Below, in pieces: positions 10,990-21,226 of a DNA stretch of 64,000 nt; position 1 is the stretch's first letter; each line of letters begins with the position of its first letter. The notes under the pieces were generated by a model, which did no database searches, was not told the origin of the DNA, and saw nothing but the letters and a program-made list of their open reading frames with translations. This DNA comes from Fasciolopsis buskii (Eukaryota; Platyhelminthes; Trematoda; Plagiorchiida; Fasciolidae). A program made the position numbers and the translations under genes. The stretch is taken from the NCBI GenBank assembly GCA_008360955.1, contig LUCM01003379.1:51931-115930 (forward strand), given 5' to 3'.

Positions 10990-12117
10990 GCAAATGACCG
11001 AATGATGAAATTCTCCGCTGAAAAATGTGGCATCATGGGGCATAATTGCGTTATACCTCCAAGAGAATTCAAGCTCGGAAACTAAACCATCCCTGTTAAC
11101 TGCCAAGTTCTGGACCTGAGCCAAAATTATTCCTGCACCTTAAGCTTCTCGGAGCATGCTCTCGCACAAGTGGCGAGAGTAGATAAATTAGTGAGGCTGT
11201 TACACGGTACTCTGAAGTTGAAAGAAAGCAAAATCCATCTTTTTAGAACCCACGTCAGACCCATTCTGGAGTATTACTCTTTGGTCTGTCTTAACATGAG
11301 GCAATGCGACAGAGTGGCGATTGAAAACATCCAGCGTGCATTTACCAAGCAATGGATTGGCTACTGTACAAGCCTTAATTACATGGAACGCTGTGATTCG
11401 CTGAAATTAGATTCTTTGTAACTCTGACGCATAAGAGTAAACCTGGTACTCTTTAACAATATTATCACAGGGGACAGATGCGTCTCTGCACTTCGTGTTG
11501 GAAACCAATTCCTTTACTCTCTCCGAAATGCAGATTCCACTATAATTCTCCCTGTTCCAAAGACTTCCGTTAGAGCCAACTTCTTTATTGTTAGATATTC
11601 TTCCTTATGGAATAAACTCCCCCATCAGGTGCGCAATCTGTCACCATTATCTATTGCATTTGAAAACGAAGTACGTAGGGTAGTTGCTGTACCCTTTCTC
11701 ATTAATCTTTACCACCCATACTCGTTTGAAAATCGGGTGTATGAAACTGGATTGGGCTTCTGAAAAACGCACGGATGTCACCTTTTCGTTCATTGCGGAA
11801 AGGGAAGTAAATCTCCCCGCTCATGTCATATAGGAATCAACCAAGTCTCTTCCACTTCAAACAGCGCCGACACCAGTGGATGCTACTTAGTTACGTGCAG
11901 TTTCACGTCGGATGCATCCCACGGTTCCTCTGCCTGAAACAACGGTACCTATCACTCAATAGCCCGACTTCATATCCGTAAACCTTATCGTTCTAACTGC
12001 GTATAAAGTAGCTAACCCATAGCTCTCTCCCACACACTCACCTTACGAAATCCAATACCGTCGCCAAAACGGTCTGGTGACCATGACCTGCGGCCGTTTT
12101 TAAAATAAAAAATAATC
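10990..12117 (+). pseudogene. CR1-B ORF2 C-terminal part and 3' UTR
   Basis: After the RTE-3 insertion the CR1-B frame resumes with WANDRMMKFSAEK, matched by WASEWTMKFSVER in CR1-C. The C-terminal domain follows: FSEHALAQVARVDKLV, then THVRPILEYYSLVC, then RYSSLWNKLPHQVRN, the family's terminal motif. Coding similarity ends near 11,760. The rest to about 12,117 is 3' UTR without features, closing with an A/T-rich tail. Confidence 0.8.
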
Positions 12118-12479
12118 ACTATCATCCTCAGCCTTGCTTTTCATTAACTCTTCTCTCCATGCAAATGACTCTGGCCCGTAGAAATCACCTTATTTCTGAC
12201 GAAACCCAAACGATACCCCCCAGACGAAATAAGATCAGCACCTTGGATTCTTTTTTTCTCACGCCTCATCGATATCCGTACATTTTGGTCAATTCAGACC
12301 TCAAGTTATCGCGACTGATATGGAGTCCTATATGGTGTCTTCTCTCCCCAGTGACCGTTTACATCTGTAATACCCACTGGCCCCGACCATTTCTTGTTTT
12401 GAAACGCACGGCCTCCTAGTGAAACATAATCCTTGGATTCGAAGGGGAATTTTGTCAATTCCTAGTGATTGCTTCTTAG
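12118..12479. other. unassigned spacer after CR1-B
   Basis: I see no domain, repeat or signal. One short open frame (12,159-12,419) lacks any recognisable feature. Confidence 0.3.
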
Positions 12480-13840
12480 TCTGCAGCTGGCAGCGAGGCT
12501 AGACTGCCGTCCGTCTTTTTTCTCTCTTCCAGGCCTCATAGTTCTGTTTGGATGGAAACACTTACCCGTGCCCTGGCGATTATGCGATCCTGGAAAGACA
12601 TCTGCCTTACCCTATCGTATTTGAATTCATTCCTGCACATCACGAGTTGACCAGCGCTACCACAATAGTGCGGCGTGCTGTCATATCCACCGCTTTGGCC
12701 GCCGCACATCGGGCGGGAAGCTCGGCTGAAGCGGTGTGCGGATGCAGCTAGGTTGGCGTATTACACATCCTGCGTTCACCCCCAAACGGTGTTTTTAAGG
12801 TTGAGTGGCCAGCACTCGGTCAGCTCCACCCATTGGCACTGTTGTGGTAAACAGCACTGTAGCTCAGAAGTTCACGTGCACCAATTTGTACTGGCTTCCT
12901 CTTGCTCCTTCTCAAAATTCTCCTGCCAAAACCATACAAAACGGACTCAAGACTGAACAGCATTTTTGTTGGCATCTGATGTGACCTGACGTTCACAATG
13001 CATCTTGACATCCGAAAAGAGCTCAGGACTGTCATTTTTCATCAACCCCTATTCTGGTCCGCGTAATTTGGCAATATACCAATGATGCTGGTAACAGCTC
13101 TTCACACGAGTCCACGAGACGTTACCTCATTTGGTTTTGGTCCTCCCTCTTTTTTCCAACGCCACCTTCTCTAGACCAAGCTGAAATTTATGAACTCAAA
13201 ATTTTTCAAAACAAACATCATCCATTAGTCTTACGACCGCACAATTCCCATCCATTTTTGCCGCTTGCCTCGCTCAACGGAATGTGCTTATGGATGTTTT
13301 GAGTTTTATACTGCCGGATATGATATCCAGTCTGATTATGACCCATCTCCATTCCGTTATCACATCCATATTGATCCTCATCTCCACCGTGTAACTCTTG
13401 ATTTTCTAGGATTCCGGCCAACAGCGGGCGACAGCCATCGCCCCCCAGCTATATTTTTGCCCGCGACACGCATCTTTGCGGCATTAAGACATAGCAATAC
13501 TCGCAGTGCACGACTGGTAATCAGTCAGAGAAAAATGTTCGAGAATCATTATCTAGCCTTGAGTTAAATGTCGAAACCTCGTGCTTAGCAAATCGCATTG
13601 CCTGTTATGATCTTGTGAGCGAAAACGCATTACATTGTATGTTTGGTCGCTGCCTTGAGCATGACTCGCGCTTGCTGAAGAACACACAACAACGAAAACC
13701 TTTCAAATTACTTAAGTTTGCTCGGACCCTTCTGCCTTTCATATATTTTGTTCGTATTTCTTGTAAAAACTGAAAAGCTTTAACTTGCCTTGCGCATCGC
13801 TCGCGGAAATGGAGAAACATATTTTTATTATTAGTATTAC
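12480..13840 (+). repeat. R1 repeat, internally deleted copy
   Basis: Three blocks match the larger R1 copy at 24.36-28.16 kb in the same order and orientation. They are 12,480-12,535 with 24,365-24,415; 13,310-13,440 with 24,970-25,090 (both contain GATATCCAGT and CATCTCCA runs); and 13,500-13,825 with 27,900-28,150. The right end (GCCTTGCGCA ... GAGAAACAT) runs into a short ATT-rich tract. The MULE-PHD gene that lies between the second and third blocks in the large copy is missing here. The minus strand of the second block is open in both copies and reads GGDEDQY ... GMEM ... TGYH, but nothing else supports coding. Confidence 0.55.
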
Positions 13841-13841
13841 C

Positions 13842-13927
13842 AGGGATGAAACAGCTGTATGGTGCTTCCATGATGTCTTTATGGTGAGTTGAATGATGAT
13901 ATCACATGGTGAATTATTTCATGAAAC
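13842..13927 (+). repeat. SINE-like family S, body only
   Basis: The stretch around GGATGAAACAGCTGTA ... GATATCACATGGTGAATTA recurs at 51.5-51.75 kb (twice, inverted) and 62.9 kb. No tRNA-like head is present. It begins where the R1 right end stops. Confidence 0.65.
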
Positions 13928-13946
13928 TAATTATTCTTCTACTGCG

Positions 13947-14057
13947 CCAACATTTACCAATCAGTGGAACTCCGTCGGCCATATCAAAGCATTCGCCGTA
14001 CTTGGGCTACCGGCAGAGAAATGATCTATCATTAGGTGTTGATTGCTGTGAGCAAGT
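13947..14057 (+). repeat. diverged ~115-bp repeat, unit 1
   Basis: This unit shares the core CATTCGCCGTACTTGGGCTA and the closing TGATTGCTGTGAGCAAGT with units at 14,340-14,450 and 14,455-14,580. Units 1 and 2 are separated by a family S SINE; units 2 and 3 are adjacent. A weaker relative may lie at 50,095-50,215. Confidence 0.5.
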
Positions 14058-14130
14058 AAACGGTAACATTGCAGATGACTGACAGACGATCCGAAACTCA
14101 TGTTGCAAATTTCAGTAAACCTTTCAGAGC

Positions 14131-14300
14131 CTGCCCGGTTTCGCAATGGCTAAGGCGTTCTACTCAAAATTGTTCGTTTGGTCGGGGGTTCGCGTGTCAG
14201 TTCGGGCGCTGTGGATATGAGGGGCTGATAATAATTAGCAGGGTGCTCCCATGGTTTGTTTAACGGGTTTTGAGCAATGATAATTCAGGGTTAAATTTTA
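14131..14300 (+). repeat. SINE-like family S with tRNA-like head
   Basis: The head (14,131-14,215) has ATGGCTAAGGCGTTCTACTC, resembling a tRNA A box and anticodon arm, and GGGGTTCGCGTGTCAG, resembling a B box, with a pairing-like GCCCG/CGGGC end. The body continues with GGTGCTCCCATGGTTTG and TTGAGCAATGATA, which match other family S bodies. This is the most complete head in the window. Confidence 0.6.
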
Positions 14301-14339
14301 TACGAAATCATTCGATCAGCTTATAAAGAAATTTTGACA

Positions 14340-14450
14340 TAATGTAGTTTTGTCTATCATATCTAAAGCGTTCGTCGTACTTGGGCTACCTGCGGAAATG
14401 TGGTGTATCAGTAGCGCTGGATTGCTGTGTGCTAGTCATGAAAATTTCAA
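14340..14450 (+). repeat. diverged ~115-bp repeat, unit 2
   Basis: It contains CGTTCGTCGTACTTGGGCTA and GGATTGCTGTGTGCTAGT, closely matching unit 1. Confidence 0.5.
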
Positions 14451-14454
14451 TCTC

Positions 14455-14580
14455 CCATTACCAACATGTACCAAGTAATGCAGCTCTGTCCGGTATATCC
14501 AACGCATTGTTCGTACTCTGTCTATTAGGATAATGGTCATTTATCATTAGATGGCATTTGCTGCCAACTAGTGGACAGTT
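14455..14580 (+). repeat. diverged ~115-bp repeat, unit 3
   Basis: It starts ACCAACATGTACCAAGTAAT, matched by CCAACATTTACCAATCAGT in unit 1, and ends in TTATCATTAGATGGCATTTG, matched by CTATCATTAGGTGTTGATTG in unit 1. It follows unit 2 with no spacer. Confidence 0.5.
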
Positions 14581-14679
14581 ATTTGGCAAAATGCAGGTGT
14601 TTTGTGTTTTCATTATTGTTTGATTTGGAGACATTGCCACATTGGCATCCTTATTAAGATAAACTTTTGGAGTCGAAGT

Positions 14680-15557
14680 TTTGGGGTTCAGTAATAGTGG
14701 GCGGACGTCGGGTTGGTGAGAGTTCCTCTAAACGTTATTGCCCGCTAATGTAGCCAAATTGGGGAGATAACCGACACACTCTAGATATGAAGGAGCCTTG
14801 AAATTTTTTTGGAAGTGAAGAATTTAGCTTTTGAAGTAGGGTAGGGGAATGGGCACAGTGGGTCACCCACCTGGTGGTCGTAAGCGATCGTTAGTTGGCC
14901 GCCCTCCTTTTGTGGTTCCTCCAACTTCACAAGGTTAATGCGGAGATTTTTTAATCGGGCTCAATATGCCAAGGGTGCCAGGCAGTGTTGGTGCAAAACC
15001 AGGTTGGCCCACTAGATTATAAGAGTTTCTATGGATTTGCGGGATTGTGTTCTAACTTGGTCGAGTGAAAACAGTGCGCTTCCCTCGGCATTAAACTGAT
15101 TTAGGTTGACTGCCGCTCTGTTGTTGGTAAGGACAACGAAGTACCTGGGGGTGTATCTAGGATGAGGTCTACTCCAGGCGTCTGAGGTTACTGGCATGCG
15201 AAGGCATTAATGAAACGGTGGTGACATGCGTGGTTATGTCGTCTGCAATGCTAGCTTGGGATACCACGTTTGGCACATTTGCGGATGGTTGGACGGGCAA
15301 AGAGGAGCAAATTTCATTCAGATCTACTGAGAATTGTTTGCTACCAACGTAGATGATGTCTTGGGCTTATCGGTTTCGCAGCGTTTATGGGTAGATTAAG
15401 GGTGTCACTACCATCTACGCCTTTATTTTCAGGCGGATTAGTAAAAGTTTCTTGGGGTGAAGACTTTGAACAGGAAGCTGAGCTGCGTACTTACGGCGAA
15501 TGCTGATTTTTTGAATTACTTAATGGTGTAGGCTTTTATGGATGTTGAGTAACCGCC
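14680..15557 (-). mobile_element. CR1-E, 3' half of a CR1 copy split by RTE-2 (ORF1 region)
   Basis: This minus-strand stretch aligns with CR1-A ORF1 over about 4,700-5,440. Shared landmarks on the plus strand are GGTTGGACGGGC, TTGGGGTGAAGA and CTTATTTTC-type blocks in the same order. Translated, it gives KSSPQETFTNPPENKGVDGSD against SSPHKSVTSLSENKSNDGSG of CR1-A, with two stops. The right edge at 15,557 is exact: the next base begins the RTE-2 3' tail, and the remainder of the CR1 copy continues at 28,251. The left edge is approximate. Confidence 0.75.
15546..15557 (+). repeat. 12-bp target-site duplication, left copy
   Basis: TGAGTAACCGCC recurs without mismatch at 28,251-28,262. Here it is the last CR1-E sequence before the RTE-2 3' end; there it is the first CR1 sequence after the RTE-2 5' end. 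Confidence 0.75.
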
Positions 15558-15702
15558 ATCATAATCATCATGGCCCAGCGCTAAACAATAAAAAGCGTGA
15601 ACATTCAAAGAGAAAAAGAAGTGAAATTACATAGGCTGAACAAAATAAGATGCTGGTACGGCTAACACACGGAAAACGTTCACTCACCACAGACGCATTT
15701 CT

Positions 15703-16290
15703 TCAGTTGTTCTGATTCGCTATAAGATTAAAATGCGTTCGCCACTTTTCACGGGTCGCTGCCATATCCTTCAGTGCCTCCAGCCAGCAAATCGACAAGT
15801 CTTTCGGACCCCAATCACGAAGGCGTGCGACACCTAATTTACCTAACTTCACTGTACATTTTCTCGTCCCACGTTGCCACGTCATCTGTTAACCCTCACA
15901 TGACTTCTTCCATTTCGTGTTGAACTGCTCTGCCCAAAGGTTCATACTTTGTTTTCTACCATGACTGAGCTCTCCATTCCTGTCGCACACGACTTCACTA
16001 ACCGAAGCTGAACATCCACCGCCGCCGCTTATAATCTTAAACAGTCTTTGTTACCTGAAAAGTTCCCTTCCTTCAAATCTTTACTCATTTAAACTACCAG
16101 TTTTCGTGGTCATTCCTAAGGCTTATGGTCAACGGACGCTGCAACTGCCGAGGCATCTTATTCATTTCCTTGCAGTTAGGCAGCTGGCGTTTTTGTTCCA
16201 TTAGACTCAACCGCTTTTGAGAGATCTAGTATTTTTGATGAACGCTAGATCTAGGACCGCAGGCAAAATCTGCTGCCAAATGCATCGCCT
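15703..16290 (-). pseudogene. RTE-2 linker fused to polyprotein C-terminus
   Basis: The linker ends VSEVVCDRNGELSHGRKQS and MNLWAEQFN, a pattern seen just before the reverse transcriptase in RTE proteins. A few codons later, after KWKKSCEG and a stop, the frame reads MTWQRGTRKC ... LRDWGPKDL ... CWLEALKDMA ... ANQNN, the terminal segment of the family. RTE-3 has EWKNPCGG before its MTWQRG, so the deletion breakpoint lies between WAEQFN and KWKK, near 15,925. Confidence 0.75.
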
Positions 16291-16292
16291 GC

Positions 16293-17174
16293 TTAATTTG
16301 ATCCCACTGCTTGTCTACATAAATTTTGCTCGTGGCTGTTGAGAGCAACGGACCCAGACAGTCGTTCGGCGGCCAGTCGAGCTTGTGGCCTGCGTCGATG
16401 GCCATTTATCTGCAGCAGAAATCTCATTAAAACTAATGCACCCACTGATTCAACATACATGGTCCGGCACGATATATAACTCTGTAAAGCAGAGCGCCAG
16501 TGAGAGATTACTGAGATACCGTCGATCTGAATCAAGGTACCTGTCGAGCTAGAGCACCATGTCGCAGTGCGACGCGAACTGTGTCGGAAATTCGTACTAG
16601 ATAGGAATAAATGATTATCTGTACAGAATTGGAGAAGTCTTTCCACTTTGTCTGTTCGCTGTGCAGGCAAGGCGCATCGCCCGCCTACACAGGACTCCGA
16701 TGCACTCAGTTTGCCAACTTGTGCATTAAAGTCACCTGCCACCACTACAATGTCAGAGCGTTTGCTCTTCCGAACAAGAGTGACGAGGTTATCGTAAAAT
16801 TCGTCTTTCTCCATATCAGTGGTGCAGTCTGTGGGAGCGTATGTCGAAATGACAAATAAACTGCGCTTACCATTACCATTCTTACGAATGCCGACTGATA
16901 CTTGCAGTCGTACGGCGCACAAGCAAATGTTAACTGGGATCCTATCTCACAGGGCCGCTTCGAGCTCATTTAGAACTATACCAATACTGCGTTCACCCAC
17001 AGCTTTAACTGCTTCGTCTTCCGTAGTGTTCAGGAAATTTCTTGCTGAGACAATAGGCACAGTTATTTGAATTACTCTGCGCGAATCCTGAATTCGTGTT
17101 TCACTCACATGGCAGATATCAATCGAAAGTGAGTCCACTGTCAGAGCCAAACACGCCCGTTGTCCAGCCTGCAA
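16293..17174 (-). pseudogene. RTE-2 endonuclease
   Basis: This is the best preserved endonuclease of the window. It begins MQAGQRACLALTVDSL and has SETRIQD with the catalytic Glu. After a frameshift near 16,945 comes a 209-codon open frame with STYAPTDC, then SDIVVVAGDFNAQVG with the GDFN motif intact at 16,725-16,736, then LLQFCTDNHLFLSSTNF, then IDGISVISHWRSALQS. The terminal SDH is replaced (VESVGALV). It would nick target DNA for primed reverse transcription, but the polypeptide lacks its polymerase partner. Similarity to RTE-4 over the last third (HWWRGSVEDFRSFW) confirms the family. Confidence 0.85.
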
Positions 17175-17703
17175 TTAAGTGCACAAATTGAAAAACCGAG
17201 ATTCAGAAGCCAACGAGGCTTCAGAACTCGTGCGCAATATGTGGCAATGAACCGTTGTGATTATCGGGGCATGTGATCAGTGGAGACACTTTGCATAGGC
17301 AGGCCGGAGAAAGGAAGTAGGTTGGAGACAGGGAAAACAAGTTGAATGAAAAAGAGAAAATTCCGAGCAGTAGCACAGTTATCACTGCCCATCCCGCTCG
17401 ACGCAAAGGGCAACGTGGTCCTGCAGCATGGAATGCTTTGCAACTCATGGGGATTGGTGGACGAGCACTGTTAGGGAGTCCAGCCGCTAAGCAGAGGAAT
17501 GATTAATGTTCTTGACCAAAGCCTTCGGTTCTGACAAAAACCTGACCGGGAAGCAGCGGGGCAAGGCTGAGTGGAAGCCCACCTACTTGGAACAACTATT
17601 CTTCCACTCGTTTTTCTGACTGCGCTGATAACTCGGATCACCCCCGACGTGGCGGAGCAGGAGACCAATACGTCGAGCCAGGAATGACCGAATCTTCGGT
17701 TTA

Positions 17704-17724
17704 GGTGTTGCATTACACAACACC
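17704..17724 (+). other. hairpin at the left edge of the insertion
   Basis: GGTGTTG and CAACACC form a perfect 7-bp stem around the loop CATTACA, and the structure starts exactly where RTE-2 similarity stops. Terminal hairpins occur in Helitrons, but the spacing to a CTRR end is not typical here. Confidence 0.6.
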
Positions 17725-17820
17725 TCCTGTGAGTTTGACATCTTTGGCTTTCAATCTACTGGGTTGTCATCCTGGCATTTTTAAAAAATGTGAAACCTTT
17801 TTACTGTTAAGAAAAATTAG

Positions 17821-19028
17821 GTGAATTTTTCTGGATATCAAGTTTTGCCTTATACTGTGCCTGACTACATTGTTCACATTGTCAGATTTCCAGCTCTAAC
17901 CTCAAAAAACTTTAAGCGCTGCAACAACGGAAAATGTAAATGCCTTCAAATAAAGTTTTCCACTCTTATATCGCCAGTTTTCCAATGGTTGACGCAAAAA
18001 ACCGGCCCCACGCACTTGAAACAAACAGTAACAATAAGTAACACACCCAGATGTGAACACCCCACGTTCTTTGGCGCTCGTAGACCAATACCAGATGGAG
18101 CACAAAAAACCACTGAAATTGAGCAGATGATAACAAACCATCACAAGAACGTTCAGTCACTGGAAGACGTTCTCGCGTTTACCCACGTGTGATAAATGTC
18201 ATGGAACCTCCAAACTCTTCCACTTCGCAAAGCTTATTATGCAAATGTCGCTTTTTGGACTCAACCACAGATGTAAATCAAAAACGTACCACAGCGAGCA
18301 GAGACACTGTGTTCAATGTTCCCAATCGCCTGTCCCTAGAAATTAAGCCACGCATTCCTAACGCCCGTGTTATGGCTCATCACAAGTGCCATTGCATTAG
18401 ATTAAGGAAAAAGTTGCAACGCTGCGATTGCCCCCTACTTTTCCCATTTTCAGATGAGTCTACGGCCAAGCAGTTTATCAACAATTGTCAAATTTTTGCC
18501 AAACACAACCCATTTACTAAAATGGAAATATTTACGGACAAAACTCCCCTTCAAAGGGTGGTTTCTCGAGGATCGAAAATAAATCCTGTGACACCTGTAT
18601 GTCCACAGCTCCAAAACCCTCCCACTCCTCCAATATTCAGCCCCTTAACATCTCTATCTGGGACCCCTGCAGCACCTGCGGTGGATCTAGATCTGACTCT
18701 TTCATCCTCTTCTACACAATCCCCAAGTAAAAGACCCCATATAGTGCTACCTCAGGATAGCTCAACCCAGGGATCTGGCAGCCTAATCAGTTCCCCCACT
18801 ATTGGCCTCAATATTCCAGCCAACCCCTCTAAAAGGTCACTCTGGCAGCCTCCTCGCGCACTGTCATCTCCCATAGCCTCAACATCCAAAGGCGAAATTC
18901 CCGTTACCACAAAGCCTAACACTTTCCTCTCTCCACATCTCGTGGGCTCCAAAATCCACCGCGCCTACCGAAACCCGGCTTACTTCTGTGCTACTCCTAA
19001 GCCTACCCCCTTATACAAACCAACTTGA
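17821..19028 (+). pseudogene. CR1-C ORF1 (two overlapping frames)
   Basis: A 123-codon frame (17,821-18,192) overlaps a 279-codon frame (18,189-19,028) by four bases; a single indel probably separates one original ORF. The first frame has a Cys-containing stretch (RCNNGKCKCLQ, later RCEHPTFFGARR) and a helical segment (EIEQMITNHHKNVQSLEDVL). The second has the ORF1 core: NVPNRLSLEIK, HCIRLRKKLQRCDCPLLFPF, MEIFTDKTPLQR. A long Pro/Ser/Thr-rich tail follows. The core is shared with CR1-B and the split CR1-E copy. The role is presumed to be RNA binding; no standard RRM or PHD signature is evident. Confidence 0.7.
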
Positions 19029-20079
19029 CATTTCTCCCTTTAGGGCAAGCCCCAGGCCACTGCCTGAAATCTTACATGGAGACCGTCAAGGGACATCCAA
19101 GACTCTCTCACTCACTTTGGGCCCACCCTGCGGGATTGGGACCAATACCCACCCTTGTAAACCCAATCCCAACCCGAGGAAGTCCAGAGCCCATCATCCA
19201 AATGCCGTACTACCGATTACCTCCATGGCTATCTTCCCCCCCAGTGGTCCTCAGTCCCTACTACAAAGCTAATTAACAACCCATAGTAGACATCTGCCAA
19301 CTTCAAGTTCCATATTCAGAAGCCTACCGCCATACATTCCTTCCGTTAGGTTTTTTAATAGCCCTCAAACTGGCTTCTCGCGATCCACTTAAAGTCTCCT
19401 TACCGAAGGCCCCTTTATAACTGCCGACCACTGCTGTACTGATAGTCTCACTGCCTGCGCGGACCGGTCATCTCCCTTCACTGGGTTTTGGAAGGGGAAG
19501 TAGGGAGAAGCAAATTATCCCTTCCGGCGAGTTCTCTTACCCAGAACCCGCGGCCGTCATGCCTCCACCCCTCAGGGGCTTCCAGCCATCTACGGCTCAC
19601 CAACCATTCTTCAGCTCTCTTTTACTGTACACACCTTATCCCTGCACATTGCAACTGGCTGCCATACTAAACAACCCTCCCGGTTGCAGTGGTCTCCCTC
19701 ATTCCAACCATTATTTTTGGGAAACATTTCCCCACCAGCAGATTCTTCTCATAGGCCTCAGCAAAACTTCTAGTTACGACCACTGAAGCGAACAGTTTGT
19801 ACATATTTCTGCTCCACTGCATTTTACTCACCAACCCATCAAAGTCATTAAAAAAATGTTGCTGCCACTGTTGCCGATGACCGCAACTTCGACTGTGGCT
19901 GAATGTGACGTTGATATATTGTATTGCCCTGGTCTAATATATACCGATGTGCCGCCATTCTGCCGACAACCCCTCACTCAAACGATGCGACACCCTTCGA
20001 AATAAGGGAGATCACAATTGAGAGGCAAAGCCAGTCGAAACGATTGGCGGAAGTCAAAACGATCTTCCTTAATTCCGCT
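19029..20079 (+). other. CR1-C inter-ORF region, proline/serine-rich
   Basis: To about 19,790 all three frames are rich in Pro, Ser and Thr, which suggests the low-complexity tail of ORF1 with frameshifts. From there to 20,079 I see no feature. Confidence 0.4.
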
Positions 20080-21200
20080 GTTTCTACTAAATGCCCGTGC
20101 TCTATTAGGGAAAATGAAATCTCTTCGTCTGTTAGCACTTTCCAAGCTACGATTTCCTACTAATCACTGAGACGTTGCGAAATGATGACTTTCCGGACGA
20201 TGCAGTTGTCATTCATGGATATCAATTATTTAGGAAAAGTCTCCGCCCTCAGTGTAGGGGCGGCTGCCTTGTGTATGTCTGAAATTAAATAGGGCTTGAT
20301 TATGCCAAGACCCTCAGTTAAATTGCGTCCCGGATGCCTCTTGGCTTAGGGCTAACATTGGTAGGAAAAACTTCCTGATGGGGTGCTCACCAGGCCCTTT
20401 TCGGAACGACTTCCTACTCTTAAATGACGCAATAACTGCTCTCCTACCTTGCCAGGTCCCAAAATCAGGTTTGGAGTCTTCAAGACTTCGGGAATTTGCT
20501 GATCAGCTTTTACTGCTCCTAACCCCTTGCTCCCCTTTGTTGCTAACATTCAGCAAGATGGATGGATACAACATGTAGCTGGCCGGACTAGAAACAAAAA
20601 TATCATTGACCTTATCTTTACGACCGGATTAATGCACGTCCGCACATCCATTGAAAGTAGATTCCCTGGATTCTTTCATTCGCCCGTCAGTTGCTTGTTC
20701 ATACTGCCGTTCCATAGTAGCATGGCATCTCCAACCACTGGACCTTGCTTTAGGAAAAACTAGGGTCGCCGCCAACTCCGCTGCGCAGTTGCAATCGGGA
20801 CTTCTTGCTAGCAAGTGGGGTGAAGATAGAAACTGACAAACCTTATTCAATCCTGCGCAAGTGCCTTTACAGTATCACGCTGGCGGAGACTCCCTCAGTG
20901 TCTGCAGAAAGAGCAGCAATGACCGACTAAGCCAAAAAATCGCCGAAATTCAGAAAAGCTTTCTTGGAACCAGAGACAATTCTTTGTTTCTGCTACCAGA
21001 TCGCCTGCCAAAACAATTAAAAACGATAATATACTCCCGCAGTAAAGTCAAAGAACAGCGTGCTTTTAACCAGCCGAACCCACAAACGGCTCTGACAACT
21101 AGTTAAGTCAAGAGTAAACGGCGCCAGGTTCTCGGCTACTTCTATCCACCATCTACATGAACACTCACCTCGACAACCCCCAAGAAATCGCTGGGGCATT
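20080..21200 (+). pseudogene. CR1-C ORF2: endonuclease and linker
   Basis: The endonuclease begins NARALLGKMKSLRLLALS, reaches LITETL across a frameshift (catalytic Glu kept, Trp lost) and continues HGYQLFRKSLRPQCRGGCLV. The GDLN motif is not recognisable. The last third is clear (QQDGWIQHVAGRTRN, IDLIFTTGLMHVRTS), but the SDH motif reads PGFFHSPVS, so the catalytic Asp is missing. The linker (DRLSQKIAEIQKSFLGTRDN) matches CR1-A and CR1-B. Confidence 0.75.
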
Positions 21201-21226
21201 TGGCAGATTCTTTGCCTTATCCCTGA

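Larger units (their letters stand above)
6900..12117 (+). mobile_element. CR1-B: CR1/Jockey-like retrotransposon, interrupted by RTE-3
   Basis: The plus-strand order is ORF1 (about 7,060-7,639), a proline-rich spacer, endonuclease (8,040-8,680), linker (8,690-9,230), reverse transcriptase (9,240-10,017), then a 959-bp RTE insertion, then the rest of the reverse transcriptase and C-terminus (10,977-11,760), and a 3' UTR to about 12,117. The UTR ends in an A/T-rich tail (TAAAATAAAAAATAATC), as expected for a CR1-like 3' end. The 5' limit near 6,900 is a guess: the ORF1 frame can be followed back to about 7,060 and nothing older is recognisable. Confidence 0.85.
15558..17703 (-). mobile_element. 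RTE-2: RTE copy with endonuclease and both ends but no reverse transcriptase
   Basis: On the minus strand the order is 5' UTR (17,703-17,200, the outermost part being displaced to 28,165-28,250), endonuclease (17,174-16,293), linker (16,290-15,925), C-terminal tail of the polyprotein (15,885-15,703), 3' UTR, and an ATG-type terminal repeat at 15,558-15,574. The entire reverse transcriptase palm is missing. The linker ends in WAEQFN and is followed within about ten codons by MTWQRGTRKC, which in RTE-3 lies after the reverse transcriptase. The outer ends are marked by a 12-bp duplication of CR1-E sequence. Confidence 0.85.

Noticed and set aside
5705..17703. RTE-1 and RTE-2 with their neighbours as a recent segmental duplication
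   Set aside because: The order RTE, CR1, R1 is the same, but the copies are strongly diverged, the RTE breakpoints differ, and spacing does not match.
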